Counted from the stretch's first letter, positions 1 to 8,769 are shown. The stretch: 64,000 nt of DNA from Clostridia bacterium (GCA_017397885.1 JAFQHQ010000009.1:1-64000); one strand, 5' to 3'. Notes: generated by a model not told the origin, from the sequence alone. Numbers and translations: made by a program.

Positions 1-83
1 AAGATGTTTTTCTTCAATTATATGCCTTTTTGCTCTTGCCAAATCTCACCACTCGCAGTACCTTTGTACAGCTTCGGGTTACC

Positions 84-114
84 ACTCAAAGCAAGGCTCT
101 GCCTTGCTTTGAGT
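84..114. repeat. 13-bp perfect hairpin, possible repeat fragment
   Basis: Arms at 84-96 and 102-114 are exact reverse complements separated by 5 bases. The flanking stretch 1-150 has no convincing gene. It resembles a palindromic intergenic element rather than a terminator, because no T-run follows on either strand. Whether it recurs elsewhere in the genome cannot be seen from this window. Confidence 0.45.
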
Positions 115-151
115 TCGATTTGACAATTCTGAATCTTTTTTTCTATTCCCC

Positions 152-207
152 AAAAGGGACTGTAAATTAATTTGCTGAATTTGCTGAATTAATTTACAGT
201 CCCTTTT
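152..207 (-). terminator. Long perfect stem-loop downstream of ugpC
   Basis: A 21-bp perfect stem (152-172 with 187-207) encloses a 14-base loop. A TTTGCTGAA motif is directly repeated across the loop edge. It starts 15 bases after the ugpC stop codon and its outer end is AAAA/TTTT, so an intrinsic terminator for ugpC is the simplest reading. The stem is longer than usual for a terminator and could also be a palindromic mobile repeat. Confidence 0.6.
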
Positions 208-221
208 ATTAAGTATGAAAA

Positions 222-1334
222 TTAGTTAAGAATAGCTTTTTCGGTTTCTTTGTCAAAGATGTGAATTTTGTTCATATCTACGCCGATTTTAATTGTGTCA
301 CCAACTGTAGCTGTGCTTCTGGGATCAACTCTTGCAGTAAAGTTGTAATCAGCAACTTTAAGATAAAGGAATGTTTCAGCACCCATAAGTTCGGTAACTT
401 CAACATCTGCTGTAAGAACAGCATCGGGATTCATTGAAAGGAAGCTTTCTTCATCGTGAAGATCTTCAGGTCTGATACCGAGAACAACTTCTTTGTCAAC
501 ACAATCTGCTTCTCTTACTTTAGTAGCAACACCTTCAGGAAGCTTGATTGAATTCTGACCAAATGTGAGATAGAGGTCATTGCCTTTGGATTTAACTTCA
601 CATGTAGCAAAGTTCATCTGGGGGCTGCCTATGAAGCCTGCAACAAACATATTAACAGGTTTGTTGTAGAGGTTCATGGGAGAGTCAATCTGCTGAACAA
701 GACCGTCTTTCATAACAACGATACGTGTTCCCATTGTCATAGCTTCTGTCTGGTCATGTGTTACATATATAAATGTTGTCTGGAGTTTGTGATGAAGTTT
801 TGAAATTTCTGTTCTCATCTGAACTCTGAGTTTAGCATCAAGGTTTGAAAGAGGTTCGTCCATGAGGAATACTTTAGGTTCACGAACGATAGCACGACCG
901 AGAGCAACACGCTGTCTCTGACCACCGGAAAGAGCAGCAGGTTTTCTGTCGAGATACTGTTCAATATCAAGAATTTTTGCAGCTTCGTGAACTCTTTCTC
1001 TGATTTGATCTTTCGGGATTTTTCTGAGTTTGAGAGCAAAAGCCATGTTTTCAAATACAGTCATGTGAGGATAAAGAGCATAGTTCTGGAAAACCATTGC
1101 AATATCTCTGTCCTTGGGGGCAACATCGTTAACGAGTGTGTCACCGATGTAGAGCTCACCTGCGGAAATTTCTTCAAGACCTGCGATCATTCTGAGTGTT
1201 GTGGATTTACCGCAACCTGAAGGACCAACGAGTACTATAAACTCTTTATCTTCGATATCGAGACAAAAATCAGATACAGCTTTAACGCCGCCTGCATACA
1301 CTTTGTCAATGTGTTTTAAATTTAAACTTGCCAT
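222..1334 (-). CDS. ugpC: Sugar ABC transporter ATP-binding protein (UgpC/MsmK/MsmX type)
   Basis: This 370-residue cytoplasmic ATPase energises carbohydrate ABC importers. The Walker A motif GPSGCGKST is at residues 37-45, the Q-loop in VFQNYALYPH near 81-90, the signature LSGGQ at 135-139, Walker B VFLMDE at 155-160 and the switch His at 193. The C-terminal third is the OB-fold (TOBE-like) regulatory domain typical of the MalK/UgpC/MsmX group. No permease or solute-binding gene is adjacent. In Firmicutes, such orphan ATPases (MsmX, MsmK) are shared by several sugar importers, so a multitask role is likely but inferred. An AGGAGG ribosome binding site at 1343-1348, 8 bases before the ATG, fixes the start. 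Confidence 0.93.
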   Translation of the reverse strand: MASLNLKHIDKVYAGGVKAVSDFCLDIEDKEFIVLVGPSGCGKSTTLRMIAGLEEISAGELYIGDTLVNDVAPKDRDIAMVFQNYALYPHMTVFENMAFALKLRKIPKDQIRERVHEAAKILDIEQYLDRKPAALSGGQRQRVALGRAIVREPKVFLMDEPLSNLDAKLRVQMRTEISKLHHKLQTTFIYVTHDQTEAMTMGTRIVVMKDGLVQQIDSPMNLYNKPVNMFVAGFIGSPQMNFATCEVKSKGNDLYLTFGQNSIKLPEGVATKVREADCVDKEVVLGIRPEDLHDEESFLSMNPDAVLTADVEVTELMGAETFLYLKVADYNFTARVDPRSTATVGDTIKIGVDMNKIHIFDKETEKAILN

Positions 1335-1749
1335 TTTTATGACCTCCTAATGTCATACGCATATTATGAGTATACTATAACACAAAAGCAAAAATTTTTC
1401 TAATGGCTATTTTCCCAAATTTATTTTCAATATTTGTTGAGTTTGCACAAGTAAAAAATTACACGTATTAAGTTCACAAAAATTTCAGATTTATATATAC
1501 TTTTTGCACAAAACATCAGTCTGAATTTAATTTTTTATGCTTAAAAATGCTTGATTAAAAAAACTGCTCAAAAAACAAAGCGACAAACTTTGTAATTTAT
1601 GCACAAAGTTTGCCGACATTTGCTCCTTTATTTTTGGGATTGACAAAGTCAATTTTACCAAAGTAACAACTGTGTTAATCAATTAAACTGCAATTTCGTT
1701 TTTCATTATACAAGCCATCAATCCGACGGCACCAACGTCACTTTATAAA
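1335..1749. other. Gene-free 415-bp spacer between ugpC and tex
   Basis: There is no supportable reading frame here. The spacer holds the ugpC ribosome binding site, an A/T-rich segment with a TATACT-like -10 candidate near 1370 on the minus strand (its -35 is unclear), the tex terminator at 1570-1615, and a small ATTGAC/GTCAAT palindrome at 1639-1653. Confidence 0.6.
1570..1615 (-). terminator. Intrinsic terminator of the folC-rsuA-tex operon
   Basis: On the minus strand a 13-bp stem (1615-1603 with 1593-1581, one G-U pair) is followed by CTTTGTTTTTT. It lies about 135 bases past the tex stop codon. Confidence 0.75.
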
Positions 1750-3894
1750 TCACGCCTCTTTCATTGAAAGAGAGATTCTTCCTTTTTTAGTGTCGATGTC
1801 AATTATTTTAACTTTGACAATGTCTCCGACCGACAAAACATCTGTGGGATGCTTAATGAATTTATTACTTATTTGCGAAATATGAACAAGACCGTCCTGG
1901 TGTACACCAATGTCCACAAATGCACCAAAGTCTATTACATTTCTCACGGTTCCTGTCATAACCATACCGGGTTTGAGGTCTTCAATGCTCATAACATCTT
2001 CCATGAGAATGGGTTTTGGCATTTCGTCACGGGGGTCACGGCCGGGCTTCAAGAGTGCATCGGCAATATCGTTCACCGTAAGCTTGCCTACATCGTACTG
2101 TTTGCAAAAAGCATCGATATCCATCTCTTTCATGCGAAGGCGCAGGTCCTTTATTTCTCCGTTTCTCACATCATCAGCGGTGTAGCCTGCGGCACTTAAA
2201 AGTGCCGATGCCGCATCATAACTTTCGGGATGAACGGAGGTTGTATCCAAAACATCATCTGCACCCGGAATTCTGAGAAAGCCTGCACATTGGGTGTATG
2301 CCTTGGGTCCGAGTTTTGCCACTTTAAGTAGCTGTTTTCGTGCAGTAAACTTGCCGTTATCCTCACGGTATTTAACAATATTTTTTGCAATTGGAGCAGA
2401 TATGCCTGCAACATATGAAAGAAGCGGTGCAGATGCAGTGTTCAAATCGACACCGACAGAGTTAACACAATTTTCAACAACACCGCCGAGAGCTTCGCTG
2501 AGGCGTTTCTGATTCATGTCGTGCTGATATTGACCGACACCGATGGATTTGGGGTCAATTTTCACAAGCTCGGCAAGAGGATCCTGAAGTCTGCGGGCAA
2601 TTGAAGCGGCACTTCGCTGTTCAACCGTAAAATCGGGGAATTCTTCTGTTGCAAGCTTTGATGCAGAATAAACAGATGCCCCGGCTTCACTTACCATCAT
2701 ATAATATACTTTTGTGTCAAGTTCCTTTAAAAGCGAAGCGATAAAAATCTCAGATTCCTTGGAGGCTGTGCCGTTGCCGATGGCGATGAGTTCGACACCG
2801 TGTTTGATGATGAGCGATTTTACATAAGCGGCACTTTTTTGCTTGTCGTGATGTTCAAGGGTGCAAAATATCACACCTGTGTCGCAAACCTTGCCGGTTT
2901 CGTCAACAACAGCAAGCTTGCAGCCTGTTCTGTAGCCGGGGTCAAGACCGAGAACTGTTTTGCCTTTCATAGGCGGTTGCATAAGAAGCTGATGCAAGTT
3001 TTTGGAAAACAACCCTATCGCCTGTTCACCCGCTGTTTCGGTAAGCGTGTTTCTGATTTCACGTTCAATTGAAGGCTGAATAAGACGTTTGTATGAATCG
3101 GCAACAGCCTCTTTTATGATGTCGGTAAAGATTGATTCTCTCACAATTTCGCCATAGAGATATGAAAGCACGGTTTCTTCCTCAAGGTCAATCGAAACAT
3201 TGAGCATCTTTTCGGCTTCACCACGGTTGATGGCAAGAATGCGGTGTCCTGCAATTTTTTTTGCAGGCTCGGAAAAGTCGTAGTACATAGCATATACCGA
3301 ATCTTCTTCGGTTGCGGCTTTGCTCTTTACAACCCCTTTTTCAAAGGTAAGCTCGCGGATTGCTTTACGGTAGTCTGCATCGTCGGAAATCATTTCGGCA
3401 ATAATATCCATTGCACCTGCAATTGCATCTTCTGCTGTGAGAACCTCTTTTTCTTCGTCTATATATTGTGAAGCAATTTCATAGGGATCACCGATTTTTT
3501 CCATTTGAAGATAAATCTGATTTGCCAGAGGCTCAAGCCCTTTTTCTTTGGCAATGGTGGCTCTTGTTCTTCTTTTGGGACGAAATGGACGATAGATATC
3601 TTCGAGTTCCTGAAGAACAGATGCCGCTTCAATCTTTTCACGAAGTTCATCGGTGAGATTACCCTGCTCGTCAATAAGACGGATAATTTCTTCTCTTCTT
3701 TCATCAAGAGAACGAAGATATGTGAGACGGTCAAAAAGCTTTCTGAGTATTTCGTCATCAAGTGAACCTGTCACTTCTTTACGATAACGGGCAATAAAGG
3801 GGATTGTGTTGCCGTCATCAATAAGTGCCACAGTGTCGGCAACTTGTTTTTCTTTGAGTTCAAGCTCGGTGGCAAGGGTTTTTATAATATCCAT
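1750..3894 (-). CDS. tex: Tex family S1 RNA-binding protein
   Basis: This Tex/YhgF-type nucleic-acid-binding protein has about 714 residues, the normal family length. It begins with the helical Tex N-terminal domain, continues through the YqgF/RuvX-like fold (GLDPGYRTGCK), then helix-hairpin-helix segments (near VGVDLNTAS and LLSYVAGIS), and ends in an S1 domain (GTVRNVIDFGAFVDIG...ISLSMKEA). Tex proteins bind RNA and are linked to transcription and stress tolerance; the exact role here is unknown. The frame opens 10 codons earlier at a TTG (3924), but the ATG at 3894 has AGAAAGGA seven bases upstream, so I start there. It is the last gene of folC-rsuA-tex. Confidence 0.93.
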   Translation of the reverse strand: MDIIKTLATELELKEKQVADTVALIDDGNTIPFIARYRKEVTGSLDDEILRKLFDRLTYLRSLDERREEIIRLIDEQGNLTDELREKIEAASVLQELEDIYRPFRPKRRTRATIAKEKGLEPLANQIYLQMEKIGDPYEIASQYIDEEKEVLTAEDAIAGAMDIIAEMISDDADYRKAIRELTFEKGVVKSKAATEEDSVYAMYYDFSEPAKKIAGHRILAINRGEAEKMLNVSIDLEEETVLSYLYGEIVRESIFTDIIKEAVADSYKRLIQPSIEREIRNTLTETAGEQAIGLFSKNLHQLLMQPPMKGKTVLGLDPGYRTGCKLAVVDETGKVCDTGVIFCTLEHHDKQKSAAYVKSLIIKHGVELIAIGNGTASKESEIFIASLLKELDTKVYYMMVSEAGASVYSASKLATEEFPDFTVEQRSAASIARRLQDPLAELVKIDPKSIGVGQYQHDMNQKRLSEALGGVVENCVNSVGVDLNTASAPLLSYVAGISAPIAKNIVKYREDNGKFTARKQLLKVAKLGPKAYTQCAGFLRIPGADDVLDTTSVHPESYDAASALLSAAGYTADDVRNGEIKDLRLRMKEMDIDAFCKQYDVGKLTVNDIADALLKPGRDPRDEMPKPILMEDVMSIEDLKPGMVMTGTVRNVIDFGAFVDIGVHQDGLVHISQISNKFIKHPTDVLSVGDIVKVKIIDIDTKKGRISLSMKEA

Positions 3895-3920
3895 TGGTAT
3901 ATCCTTTCTGTCATTTAAAT

Positions 3921-4634
3921 TCAATTATTTTTTGCGCAAAGTGCGTCAAGTTCTTCGGCGGTCAGTTCTCTGCATTGTCCCTCTGCAAGAGCTTGGTCAA
4001 GTTTCAGCCCGCCCATGGAAATGCGTTTAAGGTAAACCACTTCATTGTCAATGGCTTCAAACATGCGTTTTACCTGATGGAACTTTCCTTCATATATGGT
4101 TACAAGACTTTCGGTTTTATCATCGGAAGCAATCTCAAGTTTTGCAGGAAGGGTGGTAAAATCGGCTTCAAGTTCTATTCCGTTTTCAAAGATTTTAATG
4201 TCCTCTTCCTTAACCGGTTTTGCAGATTCAACGAAATAAGTTTTTGGGACATGTGACTTTGGCGAAAGCAGACGGTGAGCAAGGTCACCATCGTTGGTAA
4301 GAAGCAAAAGTCCGTGGGTATCGATGTCGAGTCTGCCAACAGGGAAAACCTCAAAGTGTGCATATTCAGCCGGTACAAGGTCGGTTACCACGGGATATTT
4401 TTTGTCATAGGTAGCGCTGATGTAACCTTCGGGCTTGTTTAGCATAAGATACACAAATTCTCTGTATTTAACGGCTTCACCGCAAAAAACAATTTCGTCG
4501 TTATTTTCATCAACATGAACGGACGGATCTTTAATCACATTCCCGTTGCATCGGACAAGTCCTTTTTTTACACTTTGTCTTATTTCCTTTCTGCCAATGC
4601 CGAGTGCATTGGACAGGAGTTTGTCTATTCTCAT
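3921..4634 (-). CDS. rsuA: 16S rRNA pseudouridine synthase, RsuA family
   Basis: At 237 residues it has the usual family size. An S4 RNA-binding domain occupies residues 1-60 (MRIDKLLSNALGIGRKEIRQ), followed by the pseudouridine synthase domain. The catalytic Asp103 sits in GRLDIDTHGLLLLTNDG, the RsuA/RluB/RluE/RluF signature. RsuA itself makes pseudouridine 516 in 16S rRNA. That exact target is inferred from family resemblance, since RluB-type paralogues share the motif. The start ATG overlaps the folC stop by four bases (ATGA), indicating translational coupling, with AAGGAG inside folC. Confidence 0.88.
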   Translation of the reverse strand: MRIDKLLSNALGIGRKEIRQSVKKGLVRCNGNVIKDPSVHVDENNDEIVFCGEAVKYREFVYLMLNKPEGYISATYDKKYPVVTDLVPAEYAHFEVFPVGRLDIDTHGLLLLTNDGDLAHRLLSPKSHVPKTYFVESAKPVKEEDIKIFENGIELEADFTTLPAKLEIASDDKTESLVTIYEGKFHQVKRMFEAIDNEVVYLKRISMGGLKLDQALAEGQCRELTAEELDALCAKNN

Positions 4635-5857
4635 TTATTTTTGTACTCCTTGTACATATATAATGAACCAAACGCAAACACAAGGTCTGCATTTTGTTTT
4701 GCAAGGCATATTGCCTGCGAAATATTATCTTTTGCTTCGGCATCAAACCCAAGTGCTTGACAAGCTTTGCAAAGGGTTTCGGCTTTTTCGCTTCGTGGGT
4801 TTGAATGTACGGTAACTGTGTATATTTTAAAATTATTGTTGTTCAAATTTTTGAGAAATGAAATGGCTTCACCATAGGCCTTGTCAGCCATGAACCCCAC
4901 AACAAAAACTATTTTTTTACCATCGGATACATATCTGTTTATGCTTTCTGCAAGATTTTGAACTCCGTCGGGATTGTGAGCACCGTCAAAAAACAATCCG
5001 GGTTCAAGCTGTTCAAATCTTGCCGGGTTTGACGCATGCGAAAGAGCATATTCCACAGTGTTTTCAAACCCCAAAGCACACAGTACCTCTTTTGCAACGG
5101 CGGCATTATGCACCTGATGAACACCCGAAAGAGAAAGCTTTATCTTTTTGATGCCGTCAAATGAAATCACTTCCGAAAAATCCTCATGTCCGCAAATCTG
5201 AGGAAGCGACGCAAAGCAAACATTCTTTTCTCCTGCTTCTGATTTAATTATATTTTTTACGGATTCTTGCTGAATCGCACTTATTATGCGAGAGCTTTTT
5301 TTGAAAATCCCGCATTTGTTCAGAGCAATTTTTTCGAGACTGTCTCCAAGAAATGTTTCGTGGTCAATAGAGATTTTTGTTATCACCGAAAGAGCAGAAT
5401 CTTCCATTGCATTTGTAGCATCACCAATGCCGCCCATGCCGCATTCAACAACAGCATAGCTGCATTTTTTATCACTGAAATACAAAAGTGCTGCAACAAA
5501 GTTGATTTCAAACTGTGACAACGCTTTGCCGCAGTCTTTTTCAACCTCATTGCAAATGGGTGCAATGCGGTCGTAGAGTGCATTAAGCTCGTCCAATGTT
5601 ATTGATTTTGAATTGACTGTTATTGTGTCGGTTATGTCAAGAAGCTCCGGTGAGGAAAACCTTCCGACGGTTTCACCGGCAAAAATGAGCCCTTCGGCAA
5701 CAAAACTGCACACCGAGCCTTTTCCATTGGTGCCTGCCACATGAATTATCTTCATGTGTTGCTCGGGACGACCACATTTGTCAAGCAACAGAACCACCCT
5801 TTCGAGTTCGAGACAAATTGTATTCTGATGGCTGAGTGCATATTGTTTAAAATCCAT
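4631..5857 (-). CDS. folC: Divergent folylpolyglutamate/dihydrofolate synthase
   Basis: This 408-residue Mur-ligase-family enzyme adds glutamate to (dihydro)folate using ATP. The P-loop GTNGKGS is at 42-48, a DHETFLG segment near 165-171 and DGAHNPDG near residue 300, so the fold is clear. Several signature positions are unusual: the canonical SPHL becomes SPEL (69-72), GGRLDATN becomes GGIGDATN (142-149), and EKAGI becomes NKCGI near the carbamylated Lys181. This may mean altered substrate recognition. AAAGGAAG precedes the ATG. It is first in the folC-rsuA-tex operon, under a consensus promoter. Confidence 0.85.
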   Translation of the reverse strand: MDFKQYALSHQNTICLELERVVLLLDKCGRPEQHMKIIHVAGTNGKGSVCSFVAEGLIFAGETVGRFSSPELLDITDTITVNSKSITLDELNALYDRIAPICNEVEKDCGKALSQFEINFVAALLYFSDKKCSYAVVECGMGGIGDATNAMEDSALSVITKISIDHETFLGDSLEKIALNKCGIFKKSSRIISAIQQESVKNIIKSEAGEKNVCFASLPQICGHEDFSEVISFDGIKKIKLSLSGVHQVHNAAVAKEVLCALGFENTVEYALSHASNPARFEQLEPGLFFDGAHNPDGVQNLAESINRYVSDGKKIVFVVGFMADKAYGEAISFLKNLNNNNFKIYTVTVHSNPRSEKAETLCKACQALGFDAEAKDNISQAICLAKQNADLVFAFGSLYMYKEYKNK

Positions 5858-5893
5858 GTTAATGCTTCCTTTTGCAATTTTTCATACACAGTT

Positions 5894-5922
5894 ATTATAC
5901 TACCAAAAAGCAAAAGTGTCAA
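5894..5922 (-). promoter_or_regulatory. Consensus sigma-A promoter of folC-rsuA-tex
   Basis: On the minus strand, TTGACA (5922-5917) and TATAAT (5899-5894) are both exact and 17 bases apart. It sits in the 77-bp gap between dacF and folC, so folC starts its own transcript rather than depending only on read-through. Confidence 0.9.
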
Positions 5923-5934
5923 ATTATTTACAAA

Positions 5935-7059
5935 TTAAAATTTCAAATACTTTTTTATATTCTCCCAAAACACACTTCTTTTTACCATGGGCTTTTGTGC
6001 AACAGAAACACTGCTGACCAACCCTACGGAGGCAACAATTTTGCCGTCTATGACAACTTCCGCCATTCCAATACTCTCCCCCGCCATAATTGGAGCCTCA
6101 ATAGTTTGGGGAAGCTTGAAACGAAGATTGGCATTTGTTTCTTTTTCAAAAAATTCCAAAGAACTTAAATCATTTGAAAATTCAAGCGGACACGTTTTTT
6201 GCATTCCGTTTTTTACACATACAGAAGCTGCATAATCTCCGGATTTAGCCACAATGACAGATTTCACCTTTGAAAAACCATTGTCCAAAAGGTTTTTGTG
6301 ATCATTCCAATCGTCCGGAGCGTTGAGGGTTACACAAGTAAGAGTCACACCGTCTCGTCTTGCCGCCGACACAAGACACCTGCCGCATTTTTTTGTATAG
6401 CCGGTTTTCACCCCAATGCACCCGGGATATGAAGAAAGGAGTTTGTTATGATTGGAAAGGATGCGATCATAGTCTTTATCTCCGTTTGAAATTGTTTTTT
6501 TCTTTGTTGATACAATTTTTGCAAAAGTCGGATTTTTGAGGGCATATGCACTGATAAGCGCAAGATCGTGCGCAGTGGTGTAATGCTCTTTTTCCCAAAG
6601 ACCGCATGCATTTACAAAATTTGTATTTTTAGCACCGATTTTTTTTGCTGTGGAATTCATGAGTTTTGCAAATCCTTCGACGCTTCCGCTTATTTCATAT
6701 GCAATTGCCGTGGCGGCATCGTTACCCGAATTAAGCATAGTCGCATATATGAGCTCTTCCATGGTTATAACTTCACCATGCGTAAGATATACAGACGAGC
6801 CCTCAATGCCCACTGCCCTGTCATCCACTTTGACTGCTTTCCAAGTCTGACTGTTCTCTATTGCACAAAGAGCTGTCATAATTTTGGTTGTGCTTGCCAT
6901 TGGAAGCTTTTCTTTAGAGTTTTTTTCATAGAGCACTCTACCTGTGGTATTTTCAATTACAATTGCCGACCTTGCGCTAACATCGGGTGATGCGTATGAT
7001 TTTACAGACACATTCACAACAAAAACAAAAACTAATAACATAATAAATCTACGGAACAA
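5935..7059 (-). CDS. D-alanyl-D-alanine carboxypeptidase (DacF/DacB type PBP)
   Basis: This serine-type penicillin-binding protein trims the terminal D-Ala of peptidoglycan stem peptides at the outer membrane face. The frame carries the three catalytic motifs in order: SxxK as STTK, SxN as SGN 52 residues later, and KTG in GVKTGYTK, plus the C-terminal beta-domain of the S11 family. A hydrophobic signal segment (FIMLLVFVFVVNV) follows the start. The frame opens as far as 7116, but the best initiation is TTG at 7059 with AGGTGA five bases upstream; the ATG at 7041 is the alternative. B. subtilis DacF is forespore-specific, and the neighbouring gerW gene makes that role plausible. It is last in the lysA-scpAB run. 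The ribosome binding site is inside a hairpin (7064-7099). Confidence 0.88.
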   Translation of the reverse strand: MFRRFIMLLVFVFVVNVSVKSYASPDVSARSAIVIENTTGRVLYEKNSKEKLPMASTTKIMTALCAIENSQTWKAVKVDDRAVGIEGSSVYLTHGEVITMEELIYATMLNSGNDAATAIAYEISGSVEGFAKLMNSTAKKIGAKNTNFVNACGLWEKEHYTTAHDLALISAYALKNPTFAKIVSTKKKTISNGDKDYDRILSNHNKLLSSYPGCIGVKTGYTKKCGRCLVSAARRDGVTLTCVTLNAPDDWNDHKNLLDNGFSKVKSVIVAKSGDYAASVCVKNGMQKTCPLEFSNDLSSLEFFEKETNANLRFKLPQTIEAPIMAGESIGMAEVVIDGKIVASVGLVSSVSVAQKPMVKRSVFWENIKKYLKF

Positions 7060-7063
7060 AAAA

Positions 7064-7099
7064 ATCACCTGCCTATATAAAATATAGATTGCAGGTGAT
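7064..7099 (-). promoter_or_regulatory. Hairpin sequestering the dacF-like ribosome binding site
   Basis: Arms 7064-7072 and 7091-7099 are exact 9-bp complements. A nested CTATAT/ATATAG pair (7073-7078, 7082-7087) allows an almost continuous stem. On the mRNA the 3' arm contains the AGGTGA that serves the TTG start at 7059, so folding would hide it. A role in translation control is inferred. Confidence 0.5.
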
Positions 7100-7134
7100 A
7101 ATATTATTACTGTCAAAATCTACAAAGGACGGTT

Positions 7135-7635
7135 TTAGTTATCAAAAGTTATGATTTTGTTATATTTGTCTTCATAGTCATTTACATATTCAACAAATTT
7201 TTCAAAATCCGTATCATACGTTGTGGCACGGTATACAGTCATCACATTGCTGTCCCACACTTCCATACTTCCATCTGAATAGGCAACCACGCAGTCGGGA
7301 GGAATATCTTTTACATAATAGGGCTTTGTACCGTAGAAATTTGTATACAAATCAAATTCTATTATATAATCAATGTCCTCAAGCATTTCGATGTCTGTTC
7401 GTGAAAGTTTTATTACCCTTGTATTTTTGATTTCAAGATAACGGTCTTGGGGTAAAACGTGGTCATTGTTTTCATAACGCTCAAGCCATGCATCCTCAAT
7501 AAGTTCCACAGCCTCAAGAATGGGTTTGTCATATTCATCCGCAGTCTTCTTTTCAGAACATCCAAAAAAAGAAATTGGCATAACAAAACACACCGTCAGG
7601 GCAATGATCTTCATTATAAATTTATTATGTTTCAT
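7135..7635 (-). CDS. Small secreted lipoprotein, function unknown
   Basis: The 166-residue product begins with a charged, hydrophobic signal peptide ending in a lipobox (ISFFGCS, Cys near residue 26), so it should be a diacylglyceryl-anchored lipoprotein. The mature part is acidic and rich in Tyr and Asp with no family I recognise. It lies 17 bases after gerW, with GTAGGGG as a weak ribosome binding site, and before the DacF-like gene. Both neighbours suggest a sporulation or envelope context, but nothing in the protein itself proves it. Confidence 0.75.
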   Translation of the reverse strand: MKHNKFIMKIIALTVCFVMPISFFGCSEKKTADEYDKPILEAVELIEDAWLERYENNDHVLPQDRYLEIKNTRVIKLSRTDIEMLEDIDYIIEFDLYTNFYGTKPYYVKDIPPDCVVAYSDGSMEVWDSNVMTVYRATTYDTDFEKFVEYVNDYEDKYNKIITFDN

Positions 7636-7652
7636 TTGTGCGATGCCCCTAC

Positions 7653-8063
7653 TCAGTCGATGGATATTTCCGATTTTCTCGCCTTGCGTTCGCTGAGAAA
7701 TTTGTTGAACTTGTTAAGAAGTTCAGGAATCATGTCAACAATTTTTTCGGTTGCAGACATAGACTCGGTAACAGGGATAAGACGGATGCAGTCATCCTTT
7801 ATCACAAGAAAAGACAAGGGTTTTACTGATGCACCGCCAAAGCTTGCACCGCCAAACATAGCCTTTTCTTCCTTTTCATTGACAGGTTTTGCACCAAATT
7901 CGCTTCCGCCTGCTCCAAAGCCAAATGCAACTTTTGAAACAGGAATAATTGTTGCTCCGTCTGCCGTTGTGATGGGTTCACCTATAACCGTGTTTGCATC
8001 TATCATGTGTTTGAGTTTTCCCATTGCCTCGCCCATGAGACCTTCAATTGGATTTGTTGCCAT
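7653..8063 (-). CDS. ytfJ: Sporulation protein GerW/YtfJ family
   Basis: The product has 136 residues from MATNPIEGLMGEAMGK. The family hallmarks are the N-terminal amphipathic segment, GEPITTADGATIIPVSKVAFGFG-type core and a Gly-rich loop (AMFGGASFGGASVKP). In Bacillus, YtfJ/GerW is made in the forespore and affects L-alanine germination. The longest frame begins 25 codons earlier, but the ATG at 8063 has a GGCGG ribosome binding site and matches the family start. The gene overlaps the end of the DUF2953 gene by 20 bases; the same ytfI-ytfJ pairing is conserved in spore formers. Confidence 0.9.
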   Translation of the reverse strand: MATNPIEGLMGEAMGKLKHMIDANTVIGEPITTADGATIIPVSKVAFGFGAGGSEFGAKPVNEKEEKAMFGGASFGGASVKPLSFLVIKDDCIRLIPVTESMSATEKIVDMIPELLNKFNKFLSERKARKSEISID

Positions 8064-8703
8064 AATTAATCGCCGCCTTTTCATTATTATTAATTTTATT
8101 TTTAGCTTTATCATAATTTCCCGAAAGAGCCAAAACAACTCTTATCAGGTTTATTACACTGAGTTTTATTATGCATTCACCGTCAGCTTCAATGTATTGT
8201 TCCTCGTCAAAATCCGGTTTGACAACTATGTCGGGTTCGGTGACGGTTATGAATGTTGTAAGAAATGCAATAACACCGAATATGCCTGTCCACACAGCAC
8301 CGCTTGTCATGGCAGTGGTGAAGGCATCATCTGTTGCAAAAGCAACATTAACGCGGAGTTTTTCCATCAGAACATTCTTTTTGAGATAATGCTTCATATG
8401 AGAGTAGGTATATTTTATTGCAAGAAGTGAATCTCGAAAATCCTTTGCCTGCTGTTTGAACGATTCGTCATGGTCAGCGGGAGTTTGGGTGTTTTCTTCA
8501 CTTTTGGAACTGTTGTCTTTGCCATAATGCTTCTCGTAGAGAATCTTACCCCCGGGAAGAGTTAGTGTGGCGTCCAGAGTTGCTTTGTCTCCCTTTGGCT
8601 TTTTGAGTTTGACGTCAACCACAACATCCATGAACAAAAACATCACAACAAACAAAGCAAACACTGCCAACAGTATTAAAAGTATTATCCAAAAAATACT
8701 CAT
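8044..8703 (-). CDS. DUF2953 (YtfI-like) membrane protein
   Basis: The 219-residue protein has one strong N-terminal transmembrane segment (FWIILLILLAVFALFVVMFLF), a charged middle stretch, and a hydrophobic C-terminal segment around VWTGIFGVIAFLTTFITV. The VDVVVDVKLKKP start of the extracytoplasmic part and its position immediately before gerW/ytfJ match DUF2953/YtfI. AAGGAAG lies six bases before the ATG. The function of the family is not established; linkage to gerW suggests a sporulation role. Confidence 0.82.
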   Translation of the reverse strand: MSIFWIILLILLAVFALFVVMFLFMDVVVDVKLKKPKGDKATLDATLTLPGGKILYEKHYGKDNSSKSEENTQTPADHDESFKQQAKDFRDSLLAIKYTYSHMKHYLKKNVLMEKLRVNVAFATDDAFTTAMTSGAVWTGIFGVIAFLTTFITVTEPDIVVKPDFDEEQYIEADGECIIKLSVINLIRVVLALSGNYDKAKNKINNNEKAAINYGNKSN

Positions 8704-8769
8704 AAAAATCTTCCTTCATCAGTCATTGGACTACTCATTTTGCCCATCATTGACAAATGCCTTTGCACC

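Noticed and set aside
4-123. Short plus-strand open frame of 39 codons starting MFFFNYMPFCSC
   Set aside because: It has no ribosome binding site, covers the 84-114 palindrome and ends inside non-coding sequence. Such peptides commonly arise from intergenic repeats.
3895-3924. Upstream TTG start for tex overlapping rsuA
   Set aside because: The ribosome binding site AGAAAGGA lies inside this stretch and points to ATG 3894.
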